A DNA stretch of 64,000 nucleotides from Euclidia mi (GCA_944739405.2 OX123200.2:6278761-6342760), one strand, 5' to 3'. Counted from the stretch's first letter, positions 41,401-51,564 are shown. The notes: generated by a model not told the origin, from the sequence alone. Made by a program: numbers and translations.

Positions 41401-41812
41401 TGTATGTTACTGATACATTTAGTTTCAGAAATGGTTTCAGATTTATGTTGTCTTCGGGTGAGCAAAGTTTTATTAAGTAGAATTTTGAAACACATATCAA
41501 AAGCTCTTGGGTGGGATGATAAAATGATTGATGAAATTGCAACAATTACGAATGACAGTACTAGTTAATCCAGAGGTTTCTTGATAGAAAAACTATTGCC
41601 ACCATATTTACGTTTGGAAATCTACCCATTATGATGTCCGGCAAAAATAGCTATTACGGCTGCTCTTAGCCCTTTATTTCTATTGAAAGATTTCTTCAAT
41701 ATTGGTTAACTATATCGTATAAATTAATTCATTAATCTAAAAAAAACGGTATCGGTAACGGTGATTTCGGGTATTTACCAAAATAAAAATTCTAAAGATG
41801 AGACTGTCTGAT
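38441..41812. other. Long gene-free stretch
   Basis: No recognised repeat or ORF. Candidate complex segments: 38860-38930 (CGGCCCGTCACGTAAGTG), 38990-39080 (TCCACGTGTTTTCCG, CACCCTTCAAGAAGGGTTG) and 40840-40930. A weak tRNA-like or SINE trace may lie near 39270 (TCTTTCGAATCCAGGAC). An 82-codon minus frame at 40708-40956 has no recognisable family. Confidence 0.4.
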
Positions 41813-42054
41813 CATTATGTAGTCATCATCATCAGCCTTTAAAAGTCCACTGCTGGACTAGGCCTCTCCTTTGAAAGGAGGAATTGGGCTACTATACCAC
41901 GCTGGCCAGACGGGTTGTATCAAGTTTTCCGTCTCTTACAGTGCTGTTCTCTGCATAATATGCTTCGTCTGTCGGCTCTTACGACACCCATGGGATGATA
42001 TGGCGTGGTGACCATCCGTATTCTTAATCCGTCACCACACGGACATTATGTAGT
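41813..42054 (-). repeat. Repeat G with 11-bp TSD
   Basis: Complement of 5645-5896: TCATCATCATCAGCCTTTAA AAGTCCACTGCTGG ... ATCCGTCACCACACGGA. CATTATGTAGT flanks it at 41813-41823 and 42044-42054. Confidence 0.9.
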
Positions 42055-42719
42055 ATTCAGCAGTATTTTTCTATTTAGCTTCCTTTTTTACTTGGTCTGA
42101 ATAGATCCGCAATTAGACTGGCATCTGCCTATCTCTATGAAAATATGTGTAAATGCGGTCATTTATATACATAATGTAATAAACAATAAGTGTGTATATA
42201 ATTATAATTCATTGGCTGCATTATTTAACAAGAAGGCGTCACCGTAAACGACACAAAAGCTACAACCCAAATCATTCATCGACAGCCCTAATCGATCCGG
42301 ACAATAGATCGAACTAATATCGAATGAATGAATGAGTGGCAACCACTTGACTCTCGTTAAACATCGATTGAATCGTATACAATCGTATACACCCTATTCG
42401 ATTCTATTGTGCTATATAGATTTATTGAGGGAACAATTCTTTGTATTGTAAAACGATCTATTCATTTCGATGATGTTTTTGTAATATTTTGACATTGTGT
42501 TGCACTTGTTGACAATTTAATACGACTATTTAAAGTTTTGTTTGATTAGGTACTTTGTGCTTGCAATACTTGGAGTATTAGTGGTTTTATTTAAACATTA
42601 TGTAGAATAAAATGGTACTGAATTAGTCCTGTAAGCTCTGAACTATGGCAAGGCTTGCTTCTATTGTGTCTAAGTCTTTAATCTGACACTTTTAGTGTTA
42701 TGTTTATAACTTTATACAC
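42055..42719. other. Non-coding; short direct repeats
   Basis: 42240-42420 is a complex unique segment. ATCGAATGAATGAATGAG and the tandem AATCGTATAC AATCGTATAC near 42372 stand out. No ORF. Confidence 0.4.
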
Positions 42720-42842
42720 CAATAGAGGATGCCCGTAGCTACTATGGGGACCATGGACATGCACTGAGAAGGGATTTTCCAAAATTTCCTCAGAATCAGA
42801 AAAGCTTTAATAAAAAAATGTGCGAAAGTATCAACCTCTAGT
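42720..42842 (+). repeat. Repeat I, partial and diverged
   Basis: ATAGAGGATGCCCGTAGCTAC, then TGCACTGAGAAGGGATTTTCC AAAATTTCC is an internally rearranged I copy: the last part matches the complement of the I core, so two orientations seem joined. Confidence 0.4.
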
Positions 42843-43550
42843 TTAACTTAAACAATCCAAAGACCTGTCTTTCTCCTTATCCATACAGAATTTAAATTAG
42901 GAACACCAATATTTTTTTAAATATGCCAACGACTTGCAAGTCACTGTCCACCTAAGGCGCTTTCACTCGCTTAAGGGTGGCCCATTAAATACACATTTGC
43001 ATCGGACACCGGGCGAACGTAATAAAATTATAATCCGTATTGCTTACAAAATTATCCATTGTTACCTTTTTTAAGTTTGTTATGAGGATGGTTTGAATAA
43101 AAAATGTCGTCGTAAGCAGGTGCACCCTTCTTAGTAATTGAGAATTCGGTAAAAATTGTAATTTTATTATAAAGAAAAAACTCCTAAAGTTCTTTTTAAC
43201 GACAGTGATATGTGATAAATTATAGTGGGTAGGGTTTATTATAGTGATGTCATAATTGAATGATATATTTTTTTGTTTTAGAGGTTTTATTAGTGTGAGG
43301 TCTAAGATTAATAGTGTGTTTTGTAAGTTTAATATTTATTTGACATAGGAATGTTGTTGAAAAAATATACTAACATGTATAATTAGTTTGGTAAAATTAG
43401 TTTTTGTTTTTATTTAAGACGATTTTATAGTTTCGAATTTTATTCCTAATTATGATACTGTTTTTGAGGTTACTGTTCGCTTACGCTGCCAAAGTATTTA
43501 TAACTTGAATGTGGTCTTCAACATTACTTTGAACGTTACTCATCGTGATA
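42843..43550. other. Non-coding; candidate conserved island
   Basis: 42930-43080 has CCTAAGGCGCTTTCACTCGC TTAAGGGTGG, including CTTAAGG complementary to CCTAAGG, and ACACCGGGCGAACG. Otherwise AT-rich; no ORF. Confidence 0.35.
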
Positions 43551-43784
43551 TAATAATACTAGAGGACGCCAGCAGCTATGCCTGCAATTTTTTTAGCCGT
43601 TTTTTAATTTACTCGTTTTAGCCGATCCCGTAGGAATTTCGGGAAATCCCTTCTTAGTGCACCCCTACGGTCCCCAAGGAACATATATGCCAAATTTCAG
43701 CTTCCTGCGCCCAATAGTTTCGGCTGTAGCGTGTCTGTCAGTCAGTCAGTAACGCAAGGATTTTATATATTAAGATATTGTGAC
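43551..43784 (+). repeat. Repeat I, full length
   Basis: TAATAATACTAGAGGACGCC AGCAGC to CGCAAGGATTTTATATATTA AGAT, with a small insertion (AGCCGTTTT) compared with 13818-14028. Confidence 0.83.
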
Positions 43785-44650
43785 GGTCAAGTATTTCAAT
43801 CCTCTTGCTACTAAGTTTTGCTTAAAACAGCAACGTTGACCCAAGAAATGTAAAAAAAGGAATTATGACATTTTGACAATGAATCATTATTGCGATATGT
43901 AAGATAATAACGTTTAATTACTCATACGCCAACTAATCTGACAGGTAGGCATGCAATGTAGATTAGACCAACCGTTCCGATTATAAACAAATTAAAAACC
44001 GGAACAAACAGACAATAAAACAAAAAAAAATTGAAAATAATAACCTATAAATTATATAACTTCTTTATATGTCTGAAAAGCCCTTATCTACTTACTACAA
44101 ACAGACACATAAATTTTATTTATTAGATATAATATTATGCATCTAGACCTAACAGCCAATGCACCAATAAAATATTATAGCTACAAGCTTTACAAGAAAT
44201 ATTACACCTTTCATCGACACTATGCCTGTGTTACATTTTTAACCACAAAACCATGGAGTCGTTTAGAACCAATTTAGATCTTTGTTATGAAGGATCGTGG
44301 TTGTTTCGTACAATTACAATATATATTGAACATGTTGCTTTAAATTTAAAAGTTGTTGAAGATACGTGAGGATTTTGCTTATTAGGGACTCGCTTTTTAC
44401 TGCAGCTTCGCTTGGTGTTTATTGGTATAAGTAAAGTGTAAAATTATATAACAAACGGTGTATACCAAATTTCATGTTCTGTTCATCCTCGAGACAACAT
44501 CTTTTTCAAAAATGGTCATCTAAGAGCGATCTTTTAGATGATGATGATATTTGAAAAAAAAATTGTCTTAGTTTGGCTCGGGATTACAACTCTCATGAAA
44601 TCTCTATGCCAAATTATAACAGACGAACAGACTTCCGTAATTACAATAGG
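43785..44650. other. Mostly unassigned; imperfect foldback
   Basis: 44495-44590 can fold: GAGACAACATCTTTTTCAAA and, further right, TTGAAAAAAAAATTGTCTTAG, with GTCATCTAA and TTAGATGATGA inside. It may be a decayed foldback element. Nothing else seen. Confidence 0.4.
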
Positions 44651-45326
44651 TACAGGGTGGCGCAAAAGTAATGACCCTATAGAAATGCCCTTAAACTATT
44701 TTCATTTTTTTTAAACATCTCATGTCATTCTGATATTGACATTTTTGTAATCAAATGTAAAATTCACTAAAAATAATCAAAGACCGCTTTACTCCCCAAG
44801 AACGTGGAATAATAGTGTCATCAGTGATAAAAACACAACGTGCTTTGACTCTGCAGCGTATTTTGGTCAAAGAATTGAAGATGTTTCCGTGTAAAACTCA
44901 GATGACTCATCAGCTGCTGCCTACTGATCACCGAGATCGTCTAGAGTACAGCCAGCGCGTCACAAACCTCAACCTTGAAGAGGATAATTTTTCTTCAAAA
45001 TTAATTAATTTGGGATTATTTGAAATCTCGGGTGTATGTGAACAAATCACAGACTCTCGCAGCTTTAAAAGAAAACATACACCAAGAAATAAGAATCATA
45101 TCGCAGGAAGTGTTATGGCTAGTTATGGAAAATGTCATAAATAGGGCTCAAATGTGCTTCAACTCTGGAGGTCAACATTTAATAGACATCATAATTATTT
45201 AAATCATAATGCAACTAAACTTCATGGCACAAATATACATATTTAAATAACTAATTCTAGTTTTCTAATTTAGAAACGAAGTTGTAGCTGAACCAAATAG
45301 GTTCATTACTTTTGCGCCACCCGTTA
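44651..45326 (+). mobile_element. Tc1/mariner-superfamily transposon, internally deleted
   Basis: 672-bp element (44653-45324) flanked by TA. The termini share GGGTGGCGCAAAAGTAATGA in inverted orientation (44655-44674 and 45322-45303). It encloses a broken transposase reading frame. TA duplication, inverted ends and the helix-turn-helix motif place it in the IS630/Tc1/mariner superfamily. It could still be moved by a related active transposase if the ends are recognised. Confidence 0.9.
44785..45202 (+). pseudogene. Transposase remnant (IS630/Tc1/mariner type)
   Basis: Begins RFTPQERGIIV (44785 on), the opening of a family helix-turn-helix domain. It then jumps to LQRILVKELKMFPCKTQMT, LLPTDHRDRLEYSQR and EEDNFSSKL, which normally lie about 150 residues later, so the middle DNA-binding region is deleted. 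Just after FSSKL, where the first catalytic Asp is expected, the frame changes to ALKENIHQEI...VMENVINRAQMC...GGQHLIDII, the conserved C-terminus. The catalytic core between them is missing. Non-functional. Confidence 0.85.
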
Positions 45327-45589
45327 TTTAAGACAGTATTCCCGTAACGTCTATAGTCGTTTCGCTCTAGGAATGACATCTTTGTCACATTTTTTTTGTG
45401 ATCTTGCAGTTTTAACTGTAGTAGATATTTAATACGATTATTATCACTAACGATTTGAGTCAAATCTACATTTATTTTTCTTATTTTTAAACCTCACATT
45501 CTGCTGTTTACAAATCATAAATACGAATACATTGACGGAAATTAGGATGAGCAGAGCCTTGCTAATTAGTATACAGAAGACAAAAATAT

Positions 45590-45784
45590 ACAGGGAGGCA
45601 GAGGTGTATGTATATTATTGCACCCACATTTCTCTATGAATTTTTAGGTTCCACGTAATGGGGGGCGAGCCTATTGCCGTTACCGGACATATCAACTAAC
45701 TCCATGCTGCTACTGAGAATGTAATTGGTACTTTTGCTTGACCCGGGACCTCCGTTGAGCAGACGCATAAACTGGACCACGGAC
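45590..45784 (-). repeat. SINE-A, diverged
   Basis: GGGAGGCAGAGGTGTATG, CACCCACATTTCTCTATGAA TTTTTAGG, ACATATCAACTAACTCCATG CTGCTACTGAGAAT and ACTGGACCACGGA follow the SINE-A order on the minus strand. The B-box region is damaged (GACCCGGGACCTCCG). Confidence 0.75.
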
Positions 45785-45884
45785 AATAGAGATTCTTCTA
45801 AAAGAGTAATCTATCCTCTTCCGACACACTTTATAAGGTGATAAACAATATTATTTATACAAATATTGAAATTTAATGTAGTCT

Positions 45885-46020
45885 CCTCCACGTCCTGTCT
45901 GTCTGTTCGAACACGATAAACTCAAAAACAACCGAACGGATTTTCATGCTGTTTTCGCCAATAGATAGTGTGATTCTTGAGAAAGGTTTAAGTGTATAAT
46001 TTACGCGGGCGAAGTCTTGG
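45885..46020 (+). repeat. Repeat L-like fragment
   Basis: GATAAACTCAAAAACAACCG AACGGATTTTCATGCTG ... TTTACGCGGGCGAAGTC is the usual wording of a LINE-derived tail in moths and other insects. No coding capacity apart from a chance minus frame. Confidence 0.5.
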
Positions 46021-46039
46021 TTATCATAATAAATTAAAA

Positions 46040-46570
46040 AAATTGGGCAAGTGCGAGTCGGACTCGCGCACGAAGGGTTCCGTACCATCATCTATAAAAG
46101 AAAATCACGTTCGTTGTATGTATACTTAAATACTTTTTAAGTTTTTACCTGTTTATTAAGATCGAGTAACAAATTGCCTAAAAATTACGTTTGTTGTATG
46201 GGAACCCCCCTTTATTATTTACTTTTATTTTATTTAATGATTTATTTTTAAAGATAATATACAACTACATATTCTGTGCAAATTTTAAGCGTCTACCTGT
46301 TACCGTTGGTAATTTTGAGTAAAAAATACGAAAAAAAACACGTTTATTGTATGAGACCCCCCCTTAATATTTTAATTTTTTTTAGTATTTGTTGTTATAG
46401 CGGCAACCAAAATACATAATTTGTGAAAATTTCAGCTTTCTAGCTATCACCGTTTATGAGATATAGGATGGTGACAGACAGACAGACAGACAGACGAACA
46501 GACAGACAGCGGAGCCTTAGTACCTAATAGGGTACCGTTTTTTACCTTACAGGTAGGGAACCCTAAAAAG
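46040..46570 (+). repeat. Repeat M, long copy
   Basis: Starts TTGGGCAAGTGCGAGTCGGA CTCGCGCACGAAGGGTTCCG and ends GGTAGGGAACCCTAAAAAG. AGGGTTCCGTACC near the left and GGTAGGGAACCCT at the right form an inverted pair. Inside is a GACA microsatellite (46473-46508). A second copy lies at 49418-49844. Confidence 0.82.
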
Positions 46571-47295
46571 ATTTTGTAACTTGAAATAAATTATGAATTG
46601 ATGATGTTTGCCGTGCTGTTAATATATATTTTCACCACTGCAGCTCAAACATGCCGCTTTTGCTGCGAGACAACAGTGAACAAAACACGATTTTGATTCG
46701 AGCGTGAGTAAAAGTAGCTTTTTAATTTTTCAATCTTCAGTGTCACGATTTAACATTGTTCAGCCTGCTCTGTCTCTTTCACATGCATATAAAAAGTGAG
46801 TGAAAAAACAAACTCCTTCGAATTCGAAATTCGATTTTGGAATTCAACCCCAAAGAAAACACCTTCGGAAACGCAAATAAAAAAAGATATTTGTAATAAA
46901 TTACTTTTTTTATATGTTATTGTTTATATGTTTAATTTAGTATTGGATTTTAATAAAAATGAGTTTAATTAATAGTTTAAAATTAGTATTTAACCAATAA
47001 ATTTTATTTGGCATTACAGCAATGATACATTTGAAAAATTAACATCAGGGACGCGGTATTAAAACGCGATTTAAAAAAGTAGCGGGAATAAAAAATTCGC
47101 TGATGCTGATATAGTATAGCGTAACGTGTTAAATTATATTAATATATAAAGTAATCTAAAAAGATGAGTGAAACTAGCGATGATGACTGTACTATAACAC
47201 AGAAGAGTTAAATCAACAAGTGATTAATGCAGAATTCAATCTATTCCTGTTCATTTCTATGTCTCCTAAGTAATATGTGTTCTCACTGCTGTGGT
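46571..47295. other. Unassigned AT-rich spacer
   Basis: Nothing recognised. Confidence 0.4.
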
Positions 47296-47494
47296 GAAAA
47301 GTTATGTGTGCTACACGAGAGTAAAGCTTTTTGTATCTCGTGCTGTTGAGTCCCTCACTACGCTCAAGATTCTAACTTTGATTCACTCGCTACGCTCGTG
47401 AATCAATCATAGAATCCTTCGCTTGCTCGGGACTCAAAATAAGCACTCGAAACAAAAAACGACTTTGCTCTCTTGTTGCACAAATAACTATTCC
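47296..47494. mobile_element. Foldback (MITE-like) element, about 200 bp
   Basis: Left arm GAAAAGTTATGTGTGCTACA CGAGAG pairs with right-arm complement AATAGTTATTTGTGCAACAA GAGAG. Pairing continues inward (GAGTCCC, GATTCTA, GATTCAC) to a loop TCGCTACGCTC near 47389. Imperfect arms of about 90 bp with no ORF. Confidence 0.75.
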
Positions 47495-47819
47495 TTAATT
47501 ATATTTATATATATGGGATCGACGTCATGGTTTTCTAGTAAAAATATAGAGTTGTGTTTGAGGCTGTCGAATGCTTTTTGGTAATCTATGAAAGCTATGT
47601 AAAGTAGAATATTATGGTATGTTTTAATTCTAAACTTTGAAATATGCATCTAAATCGGCCACGTGAAAACCTTACAGAAAGCCGTTCTGTGGTTTTTATC
47701 ACATTTATACAGATAGATATACAGAACGTGGGGAAAGAGTGAATTTCATAATATTTTGTATAGATGTAAAATACATTTTCACTACCATAGGTTGCTTTGT
47801 ATGGTTGTGTTATCAACTA
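47495..47819. other. Unassigned spacer
   Basis: Nothing recognised; GTCGAATGCTTTTTGGTAATC TATGAAAGC (47568-47597) resembles a LINE RT codon stretch on the minus strand but is too short to call. Confidence 0.3.
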
Positions 47820-48060
47820 AATACACATACATACATAGACTCACGCCTGTTTCCCGGAGGGGTAGGCAGAGAATACGGAACGCCATTTGCAACGATCCTG
47901 ATATATCTCTCTTGCTTCATTCACTCCCATCAAATTTCTTATGCATGCTCTTCGGTTAAGGATACTTCTAAACACAGTCCTTTTTTTAGGATGTCTCCAA
48001 TCTGGTCAGAGACCGTCCCTCTAGGTCTTTCCCTTCCTCCTGTCCCATTAACTAAATATA
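47820..48060 (-). pseudogene. LINE-J C-terminal fragment
   Basis: CATACATACATAGACTCACG CCTGTTTCCCGGAGGGG at the left is the LINE-J 3' end. On the minus strand the right part codes NGTGGRERPRGTVSDQIGDI LKK, then shifts frame before the expected RRACM region. Slightly longer than the other copies. Confidence 0.75.
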
Positions 48061-48514
48061 TCACTCCTAAAAGGGCCTTTTAAAAAAATTCTGTGTAATC
48101 TAATCTTACTGTAATTTTGCGTGTCCAAAATATATCGAAGTATTATTACTTCTGATTCCAATCTTATAAACACATCACCCTAACAAGAAACTTTCTCTCC
48201 GAAGGGTACCAATACCAATGTCTCTTCGTCGCGTCTGTTTGGTCCCAAGATTAACCGTACCCGGGACCAAATCTAAGTTCAACAACCTTAGAACGATGCA
48301 TCGAGGGTGGAGTGACAGCCTGAACAAACTTATGTTTTATTCAATTACTTTTTTAAATGATTGATCGGCCATTTTGTATGTGTATGCATTTTGTATGCAA
48401 GCTTATTTCTACTTCGGAATAAATAACGTTATATAAAAGAGATTGTAGCTCCGTCTGAGAGGGATAATGATGGTTTAATTTGTTGTATCAAAATTTATGT
48501 AATAATTATGTTAT
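48061..48514. other. Unassigned spacer
   Basis: 48230-48310 (GTCTGTTTGGTCCCAAGATT, ACCCGGGACCAAATC) contains a short inverted pair TTGGTCCC / GGGACCAA but no feature. Confidence 0.35.
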
Positions 48515-48618
48515 GCTAGCTGATCCCGCGGTTACACCCGCGTTATTTAGGACAAATGCTGAGCACGTGTAACTCATAGCCTGATGTTATATAGCCTATA
48601 GCCTTCCTCGATAAATTA
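48515..48618 (-). repeat. Repeat H, 3' part
   Basis: GCTAGCTGATCCCGCGGTTA CACCCGCGTTATTTA ... ATATAGCCTATAGCCTTCCTCG; truncated before the GTTTGTTTG part. Confidence 0.7.
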
Positions 48619-48633
48619 CTTGCTATGCTTTAC

Positions 48634-48965
48634 TAAATTAGATTCATCATCATCATCAGCCCCCAAGCAGCGATAGCCTAGTTAAGAGACCGACAGACTG
48701 CTACGCAGAGGGTCCGGGTTCGAATCAACGGCGCGCACCGATGACATTTCGGAGTTATGTACGTATTAAATTGTTAATTATCGCTTGCTAAACGGTGAAG
48801 GAAAACATCGTGAGGAAACCTGCATGTATGAGAGTTCTCCATAATGTTCTCGAAAGACATGTGAAGTCTGCCAACCCGCACTTGGCCAGGGTGGTGGACT
48901 ATGGCCTTACCCTTCTCATAATGGGAAGAGGCCCGTGCCCAGCAGTGGGACAGTATAAATTAGAT
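48634..48965 (+). repeat. SINE-E with inverted 3' tail, 10-bp TSD
   Basis: TAAATTAGAT at 48634-48643 and 48956-48965 flanks a full plus-strand SINE-E body: AGCAGCGATAGCCTAG, B-box GGGTTCGAATCAACG near 48717, ..., CAGCAGTGGGACAGTATA. The usual GGGCTGATGATGATGA tail is not at the right end. Its complement TCATCATCATCATCAGCCCC stands at the left, next to the head. This is the arrangement left by twin priming. Confidence 0.88.
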
Positions 48966-49417
48966 GAATATAATATGTGTTATAAATATTTTATTCGTCT
49001 CGTGACCAAGGCTACTGTAACGCACGCCGATAAATCGAATGACTCATTAAAAATCGTGTAAGATGAAAGAAATAATAAGAAATTACAGTGTTAATAATTA
49101 TAAATAGATTGTATAATTACGATCTAACTATAAGACTGTGTGAAGACAGTAGCTACAATTGCCATGTATATCTACAATCTCTTTTTAACAGTTTCATTCT
49201 TGCTTAAGGCAATATTTTTACCACACACCACGGTTTATAACAGTAACACAACATTCAAAATTTCATTGTAAAAACCGCAATTGATGAAAATAATATCATG
49301 CCATCATTACGGGGCATTTTTTTAGTTTTATATTTCAGAATATTTATATAAAAATGACAGTTGATAATACGACATTAAAATAGTTTATATGTATAATATG
49401 TATGTATTTCCAAAAAA
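48966..49417. other. Unassigned AT-rich spacer
   Basis: Nothing recognised. Confidence 0.4.
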
Positions 49418-49844
49418 ATTGGGCAACTGCAAGTCGGACTCGCGCACGAAGGGTTCCGTACCATCATCTATAAAAGAAAATCACGTTTGTTGTATGGGAG
49501 CCCCCCTTTATTATTTACGTTTTTAAATTTAATTATTTATTTTGAAAGGTAATATACAACTACATATTCTGTGAAAATTAAAAGCATCTACCTGTTACAG
49601 TTAGTAATTTTATGCAAAAAATACGAAAATAACACGTTTTTTGTATGGGACCCCCTTAATTTTTTTATTTTTAGTATTTGTTGTTATAGCGGTAACCAAA
49701 ATACATAATTTCTGAAAATTTCAGCTTTCTAGCTATCACGGCTTATGAGATACAGCCTGGTAACAGACAGACAGACAGACGGACAGCGGAGGCTTAGTAA
49801 TAGGGTTCCGATTTTTACCTTTTAGGTACGGAACCCTAAAAAGA
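49418..49844 (+). repeat. Repeat M, short copy
   Basis: TTGGGCAACTGCAAGTCGGA CTCGCGCACGAAGGGTTCCG ... GGTACGGAACCCTAAAAAG. Same order as 46040-46570, with a shorter GACA run (49765-49784). The inverted pair AGGGTTCCGTACC / GGTACGGAACCCT is perfect here. Confidence 0.83.
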
Positions 49845-49854
49845 AGTATATATG

Positions 49855-49985
49855 TATGTTTATCCATTATCTAGTACCCATAGTACAAGCTCTGCTTAGT
49901 TTGTTAGTTAGACTAGATTGTTAGTAGTACATTGCTAGAGTGTTGTGTGAATGTGGTAGAATATTATAAAAAAAATAAAAAGAAA
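49855..49985 (+). repeat. SINE-D, 3' fragment
   Basis: GTATGTTTATCCATTATCTA GTACCCATAGTACAAGCTCTG ... TGTTGTGTGAATGTGGTAGA ATATTAT then A-rich. The complement of the same segment is at 32690-32845; here the palindromes are absent. Confidence 0.78.
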
Positions 49986-50464
49986 CAGTGTGTAGGTATC
50001 GGCTACAGGCTTTCTATTAATTTCATGTTAATTTTATACGTAAACTGCATCTTGCTATTTAAAAGTCTCACGGTTGAATATTGTTTCATATCATTAAAAT
50101 TTTCTAGGCATTGATTGTGTTGCCTCGATGTTTGTAGGTATGTATATAATATTTCCTTGGAACAGGTTGTTTTTTACCATAAGATCTATTTACGAACGAA
50201 TGATTTATTACAAACTTGTATTAATATTTCTGTACTCTCATCATATAACTACATACACACAACCCTCCAAGAACATTCAAAATTACTTTGACTGCTTACG
50301 AGTCAGATCACATCTGCTTACCCCTCTAGTATAACGATTATTAACAAAATGAATGACGAAGTAGTATATTCATATTTAATAAGATTAAACCTCACAAGAC
50401 TATTTTGAAACCTTCTGATAATATATCATCCTATACTTAGGTATATGTATACCTACTTAACGTA
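49986..50464. other. Unassigned AT-rich spacer
   Basis: Nothing recognised. Confidence 0.4.
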
Positions 50465-50642
50465 ATAGGGAAGTTTCCTGCAAGTGAAATAAATTATACG
50501 AGTATTTTTAACTAGTGAAACATGTCAAAATAATAGTAGTTTCATTCATTCATTAATTTTAAAACTTTATTTAATATTTTTTATCGTCAATTTATTGATA
50601 ATAATAAGTAGCTTGATTTGACTAGTTGGAAAAAACCCTATT
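50465..50642 (+). mobile_element. Short deletion derivative of the 51565 element
   Basis: The left part (AAGTTTCCTGCAAGTGAAATAAATTATA ... AATAATAGTAGTTTCATTC) matches 51568-51662, and the right part (TTTGACTAGTTGGAAAAAAC CCTA) matches 54118-54139. The ends form an approximate inverted repeat: ATAGGGAAGTTTCC against ATAGGGTTTTTTCC. No coding sequence. Confidence 0.65.
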
Positions 50643-50809
50643 GTCATTCAGGTTACGAATGTAGGCACCACCTTTGTTTCGAGTACCTATTCGAAATTTT
50701 GAGACTGTTGCTACCGCCATGATAATTTCATCGTCGATGATTATTTGTGCGTCTCAAAACTAATCTTAATGACCACGAAGGCAACTCTAGGCTCTTCATT
50801 AACAGCGAT

Positions 50810-50862
50810 TTATATAAACGGTCCCCCTGCTGGGGACAGGTTTCTTCTCATTATTGATAAGT
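50810..50862 (-). repeat. SINE-E tail fragment
   Basis: TATATAAACGGTCCCCCTGC TGGGGACAGG..TTCTCATTAT matches the minus-strand SINE-E 3' end. Confidence 0.5.
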
Positions 50863-50879
50863 ATATAACATACAATATT

Positions 50880-50945
50880 TAATATTTACACCTCTGCCTA
50901 CCCCTTCGGGAATACAGGCGTGAGACTATAAATAAATAAAAATAT
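50880..50945 (+). repeat. SINE-A tail fragment
   Basis: ATATTTACACCTCTGCCTAC CCCTTCGGGAATACAGGCGT GAGACTATAAATAAATAAA: only the last 60 nt of SINE-A. Confidence 0.75.
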
Positions 50946-50972
50946 TACATGCAACCATAGGTACGCATTAAA

Positions 50973-51229
50973 ACTGACATCAGGAATGTTGGCAAGAAGG
51001 CCGCAAAATTAAAACGGTATTGGGCAGGTCATGTTTGCAGAATGCATCCCGAAAAATGGACACATATCGCCACGTGGTGGCCACAGGAAGGACGTCGTGG
51101 TCGAGGTAGACCCAGGAAGCGTTGACGAGATGAGCTGGATGCATTCTCAAAAACTTGGACGGTAATAGCTGGAGACTAAGAGCTAAGTAGAAGTGTAGGG
51201 GAGACCTATGCCGAACAATGGGACAGTAT
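50973..51229 (+). pseudogene. RTE-like LINE C-terminal remnant
   Basis: The frame reads IRNVGKKAAKLKRYWAGHVC, RGRGRPRKR-stop-RDELDAFSKTW, then GETYAEQWDS. This is the WAGH / GRPRKRW / EAY-QQW pattern of the basic C-terminus after RT in RTE-type LINEs. Two in-frame stops (after GRPRKR and after VIAGD). The 3' end CAATGGGACAGTAT is interrupted by SINE-A at 51230 and resumes at 51470. Confidence 0.78.
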
Positions 51230-51480
51230 CTATATAATTATAATTTTTTTTTATCGTCTAATATTACACCCACATTTCGCCATGAATTTTTAGGTCCCAC
51301 GTAATAGTGGGCGAGCCTATTGCCTTTACCGGGCACATCACCAGACTCCATGCTGCTACTGAGAATTCGGAAAATCCCTGTAACACTTTTGCCCGATCCG
51401 GGAATCGAACCTGGGACCTCCGATCAGCAGTCGCATACGCTATCCACTGGACCACGGAGGCAGTGGCAGTGGGACAGTAT
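51219..51480 (-). repeat. SINE-A nested in LINE tail, 11-bp TSD
   Basis: TGGGACAGTAT is duplicated at 51219-51229 and 51470-51480. Between them is a minus SINE-A with intact B-box complement GGGAATCGAACCTGGGACC near 51399 and A-box complement TATCCACTGGACC near 51440. Its 3' tail differs from other copies: the CAGGCGTGAG end is replaced by an AT-rich GACGATAAAAAAAAAATTATA. Confidence 0.88.
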
Positions 51481-51564
51481 ATTGTGTTAAAAAAATACAT
51501 ACAGCCTTAAATAAAAACAAATTTATTTATATTGCACTAGAGTTGACTAGAGGATGTCTACAGT

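Noticed and set aside
46473..46508. CRISPR-like or satellite array
   Set aside because: It is a simple GACA microsatellite inside repeat M, with no spacers.
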